Shown: piece after piece, positions 4,171 to 6,292 of the stretch
Position numbering within the stretch: the first letter of the stretch is position 1
Layout: every line of letters begins with the position of its first letter
Assembly (NCBI GenBank): GCA_009704605.1
Contig: WLDW01000052.1
Location: forward strand, 1 to 6,292
Direction: 5' to 3'
DNA: 6,292 nt
Origin: Actinomycetota bacterium
GTDB lineage: Bacteria; Actinomycetota; Actinomycetes; Actinomycetales; Microbacteriaceae
Translations under genes and position numbers: made by a program
Notes under the pieces: model-generated
Database searches by the model: none
What the model was told of the DNA's origin: nothing
The model's input: only the letters and a program-made list of their open reading frames with translations

Positions 4171-6292
4171 ATGGACAATCTCACCGCATCTGAGCGATAT
4201 CAGCGTGCTAAGTCGAAACGAGCGAGTCCTAGTTTTGACTCCTTTCTAGAGCTTTTAGATTTTCAACTCGATCCCTTTCAAGAACAAGCCTGTGAAGCAC
4301 TGGCTCTAGGTAAGGGTGTGCTCGTTGCTGCGCCTACTGGGGCTGGCAAAACGGTTGTCGGGGAGTTTGCCATACATCTAGCAATCGAGAAAAACCAAAA
4401 GGTTTTCTACACCACCCCAATAAAGGCACTGAGTAACCAGAAATACGCCGAATTGGTTACGCGATATGGCCCGGATCGAGTGGGGCTCCTAACTGGTGAC
4501 ATCAACAACAATTCCGAAGCCCAGATTGTCGTTATGACAACAGAGGTTCTTCGCAACATGATATATGCCAATTCCGAATCCCTAATTGACCTTGGATATG
4601 TTGTCATGGACGAGGTTCACTACCTTGCCGACCGTTTCAGGGGAGCGGTTTGGGAAGAAGTGATTTTGCACCTACCTAAGGATGTTGTCCTAGTTTCTCT
4701 TAGTGCAACCGTTTCCAACGCCGAAGAGTTTGGCGCGTGGCTTGATGAAGTTCGCGGTGACACGGTAATTGTGGTCTCGGAAGTTCGTCCCGTGCCTTTG
4801 GACCAGCACGTCCTGTTCGGCGATGAACTGCTGGAACTATTCGAACCCGGGACCAAGGGGCAAAGAGTAAGCGCGGAACTGGTACGCAGGCATTCTGCAA
4901 AGCTTCGTGTTCCCATCGGGAAGATAAACAAGGGCAAGAAGTCGAACAACGCATTCGATCGAGGTCTCTCACGCATACCAAAGGTTTCTAAGCCTGAAGT
5001 AGTTGAAATCCTTGACGATAATGATCTGCTCCCAGCAATCTTCTTTATCTTCTCTCGTGTCGGTTGCGACACAGCAGTTAGGTCTTGCCTTCAAAGAGGC
5101 GTGCGCCTAACATGTCGTGAGCAGCAAGACGAAATTAGAGAGATAGTTGAGCGTAAGTGCTCCTCGATTGCGGAAGAGGATCTTGACACTCTTGGTTACT
5201 TTGATTGGCTAAGTGGTTTGGAACGTGGAATAGCGGCTCATCACGCGGGCATGCTGCCTGCTTTCAAAGAAGTTGTAGAAGAGCTCTTTCTCAAAAAACT
5301 TGTCAAAGTTGTTTTCGCAACCGAAACCCTGGCCCTAGGCATCAACATGCCCGCACGAACGGTCGTATTAGAAAGACTTGACAAATTCAACGGGGAGTCC
5401 CGAGTGCAAATCACTCCTGGCGAATATACCCAGCTCACTGGTCGCGCGGGACGTCGAGGCATAGACACGCTCGGTCACTCGGTTATTCAGTGGTCGGGGA
5501 ATCTTGACCCGGCAAGCGTTGCGGGTCTTGCCAGTAGAAGGAGCTACCCCTTGGTCAGCCCATTCAAGCCAACCGCAAACATGGCGGTGAACCTAATTGA
5601 CGCGTTCGGTCGATCAAGAGCAAGGCAAGTACTTGAGACATCCTTTGCACAATTTCAAGCCGATCGCTCGGTTGTTGGTATGGCTCGGGGAATACGTGAC
5701 AAGCAGATTTCACTTGATGGCTACGCAAAGTCTATGGAATGCCATCTTGGCGACTTCTTCCACTACTCATCCATTAGGCGTGAACTCACCGACATAGAGA
5801 AGGTGCTCGCAGTTGGCAACACTCGAGCAGAGCGAGGAAAAGACATTAGACAGACAAAAGGTAGGCATGAGCTGGAGCGCAAACTTGCCGAGCTAAAGGT
5901 TCGAATGAAAACCCATCCTTGTCACTCCTGTAAAGACCGTGAAACTCACGCTAGGTGGGCAGAGCGCTGGTGGAAGATGCAGCGCGAGACCAAAGCAACG
6001 ATTGACCAAATCGAAGGTCGAACCAACCAGGTAGCCTCCACTTTCGACAAAATATGCGAGTTATTAATTGAACTCGATTACTTGGATGATAAAGATCAAG
6101 ACCTCGCTGTTACGGATTCAGGACGGATGCTCGCTCGTATCTATGGCGAACGAGATCTCTTGGTTTCCGAGGCTATTCGCAACAAGAGCTGGGAGAGTCT
6201 CGACGCTGCAGGACTAGCCGCCATGGCGGCAGCTCTCGTTTATGAACCTAGAAGAGATGATGAAGGATTTGAGCCTCGTGTGCCGAAGGGAA
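4171..6292 (+). CDS. helY: HelY, Ski2-like DEVH-box RNA helicase, 3' end outside window
   Basis: The frame stays open to the right edge: 707 residues with no stop, so perhaps 100-200 C-terminal residues are missing. ATP-dependent helicase of the Ski2/Mtr4 superfamily, presumably acting on RNA in the cytoplasm. Motif I APTGAGKT is at 54-61, motif Ia TPIKALSNQKY follows, motif II DEVH is at 147-150, motif III SAT at 178-180, motif IV FIFSR at 292-296, HHAGMLP at 357-363, ATETLALGINMP begins at 383 and motif VI QLTGRAGRRG is at 421-430. A coiled-coil-like stretch (about 535-580) precedes HPCHSC (582-587) and HARWAERWW (593-601), seen in HelY proteins, and the DSHCT domain begins at about 640. 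The ATG is 5 nt after tatC with no Shine-Dalgarno, so coupling is likely. helY after tatC is the usual actinobacterial order, as in Mycobacterium. The biological substrate is not known from sequence. Confidence 0.95.
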   Translation, partial: MDNLTASERYQRAKSKRASPSFDSFLELLDFQLDPFQEQACEALALGKGVLVAAPTGAGKTVVGEFAIHLAIEKNQKVFYTTPIKALSNQKYAELVTRYGPDRVGLLTGDINNNSEAQIVVMTTEVLRNMIYANSESLIDLGYVVMDEVHYLADRFRGAVWEEVILHLPKDVVLVSLSATVSNAEEFGAWLDEVRGDTVIVVSEVRPVPLDQHVLFGDELLELFEPGTKGQRVSAELVRRHSAKLRVPIGKINKGKKSNNAFDRGLSRIPKVSKPEVVEILDDNDLLPAIFFIFSRVGCDTAVRSCLQRGVRLTCREQQDEIREIVERKCSSIAEEDLDTLGYFDWLSGLERGIAAHHAGMLPAFKEVVEELFLKKLVKVVFATETLALGINMPARTVVLERLDKFNGESRVQITPGEYTQLTGRAGRRGIDTLGHSVIQWSGNLDPASVAGLASRRSYPLVSPFKPTANMAVNLIDAFGRSRARQVLETSFAQFQADRSVVGMARGIRDKQISLDGYAKSMECHLGDFFHYSSIRRELTDIEKVLAVGNTRAERGKDIRQTKGRHELERKLAELKVRMKTHPCHSCKDRETHARWAERWWKMQRETKATIDQIEGRTNQVASTFDKICELLIELDYLDDKDQDLAVTDSGRMLARIYGERDLLVSEAIRNKSWESLDAAGLAAMAAALVYEPRRDDEGFEPRVPKG

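Noticed and set aside
4620..5072. 150-residue open frame on the minus strand
   Set aside because: It lies wholly antisense to helY, between motifs II and IV; its product is Ser/Thr/Arg-rich low-complexity sequence typical of a shadow frame.
5057..5072. GTGTCG-GTTG-CGACAC hairpin
   Set aside because: A 6-bp stem within helY coding sequence; one or two are expected by chance and nothing ties it to regulation.
6217..6230. Perfect 14-bp palindrome GCCGCCATGGCGGC
   Set aside because: About 0.4 such palindromes are expected by chance in a window this long, and it encodes an Ala-rich helix of HelY.
2..6292. Mobile element, CRISPR array, tRNA or toxin-antitoxin features
   Set aside because: No direct repeats, terminal inverted repeats, integrase/transposase motifs or RNA-gene signatures were seen; the window is a syntenic core locus.

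Overview
The window is a compact stretch of core actinobacterial chromosome. All seven genes lie on the + strand with almost no intergenic space. The order (FKBP-type peptidyl-prolyl isomerase, pafB, pafC, small membrane protein, tatA, tatC, helY) matches the actinobacterial block that usually follows pafA, the Pup ligase gene, so pafA may lie just left of the window; this is inference from synteny. Base composition is roughly balanced G+C by eye, low for Actinobacteria. With GTG/TTG starts and tight packing this suggests a streamlined, perhaps aquatic, actinobacterium (for example a Luna-type Microbacteriaceae), but the taxonomy is tentative.

Layout. 2-937: C-terminal 311 residues of a lipoprotein with a lipobox and two FKBP-like domains, the first degenerate and the second nearly canonical; its start is off the left edge. 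941-1909 and 1902-2873: pafB and pafC, paired HTH-WYL regulators overlapping by 8 bp. 2879-3115: an unrecognised 78-residue single-pass membrane protein with a TTG start. 3116-3175: the only gap, 60 bp, carrying the tatA ribosome binding site. 3176-3367 and 3368-4165: tatA and tatC, the tatA stop abutting the tatC GTG. 4171-6292: helY, a Ski2-like helicase, open at the right edge (707 residues seen). No stretch over 300 bases lacks a gene.

How the genes work together. Spacing and overlaps suggest one co-transcribed, translationally coupled unit, although the jobs differ: PafB/PafC activate the LexA-independent DNA-damage response, TatA/TatC export folded proteins, HelY is probably an RNA helicase, and the FKBP lipoprotein assists folding outside the membrane. 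No tatB, RNA gene, mobile element, CRISPR array or clear terminator was seen.

I found no new multi-gene system. The points most worth a second look are residue-level oddities in the Tat pair (Val at the conserved buried Glu of TatC, an intramembrane Arg in TatC, Glu near the TatA N-terminus, Trp for Phe at the TatA hinge) and the small membrane protein between pafC and tatA.
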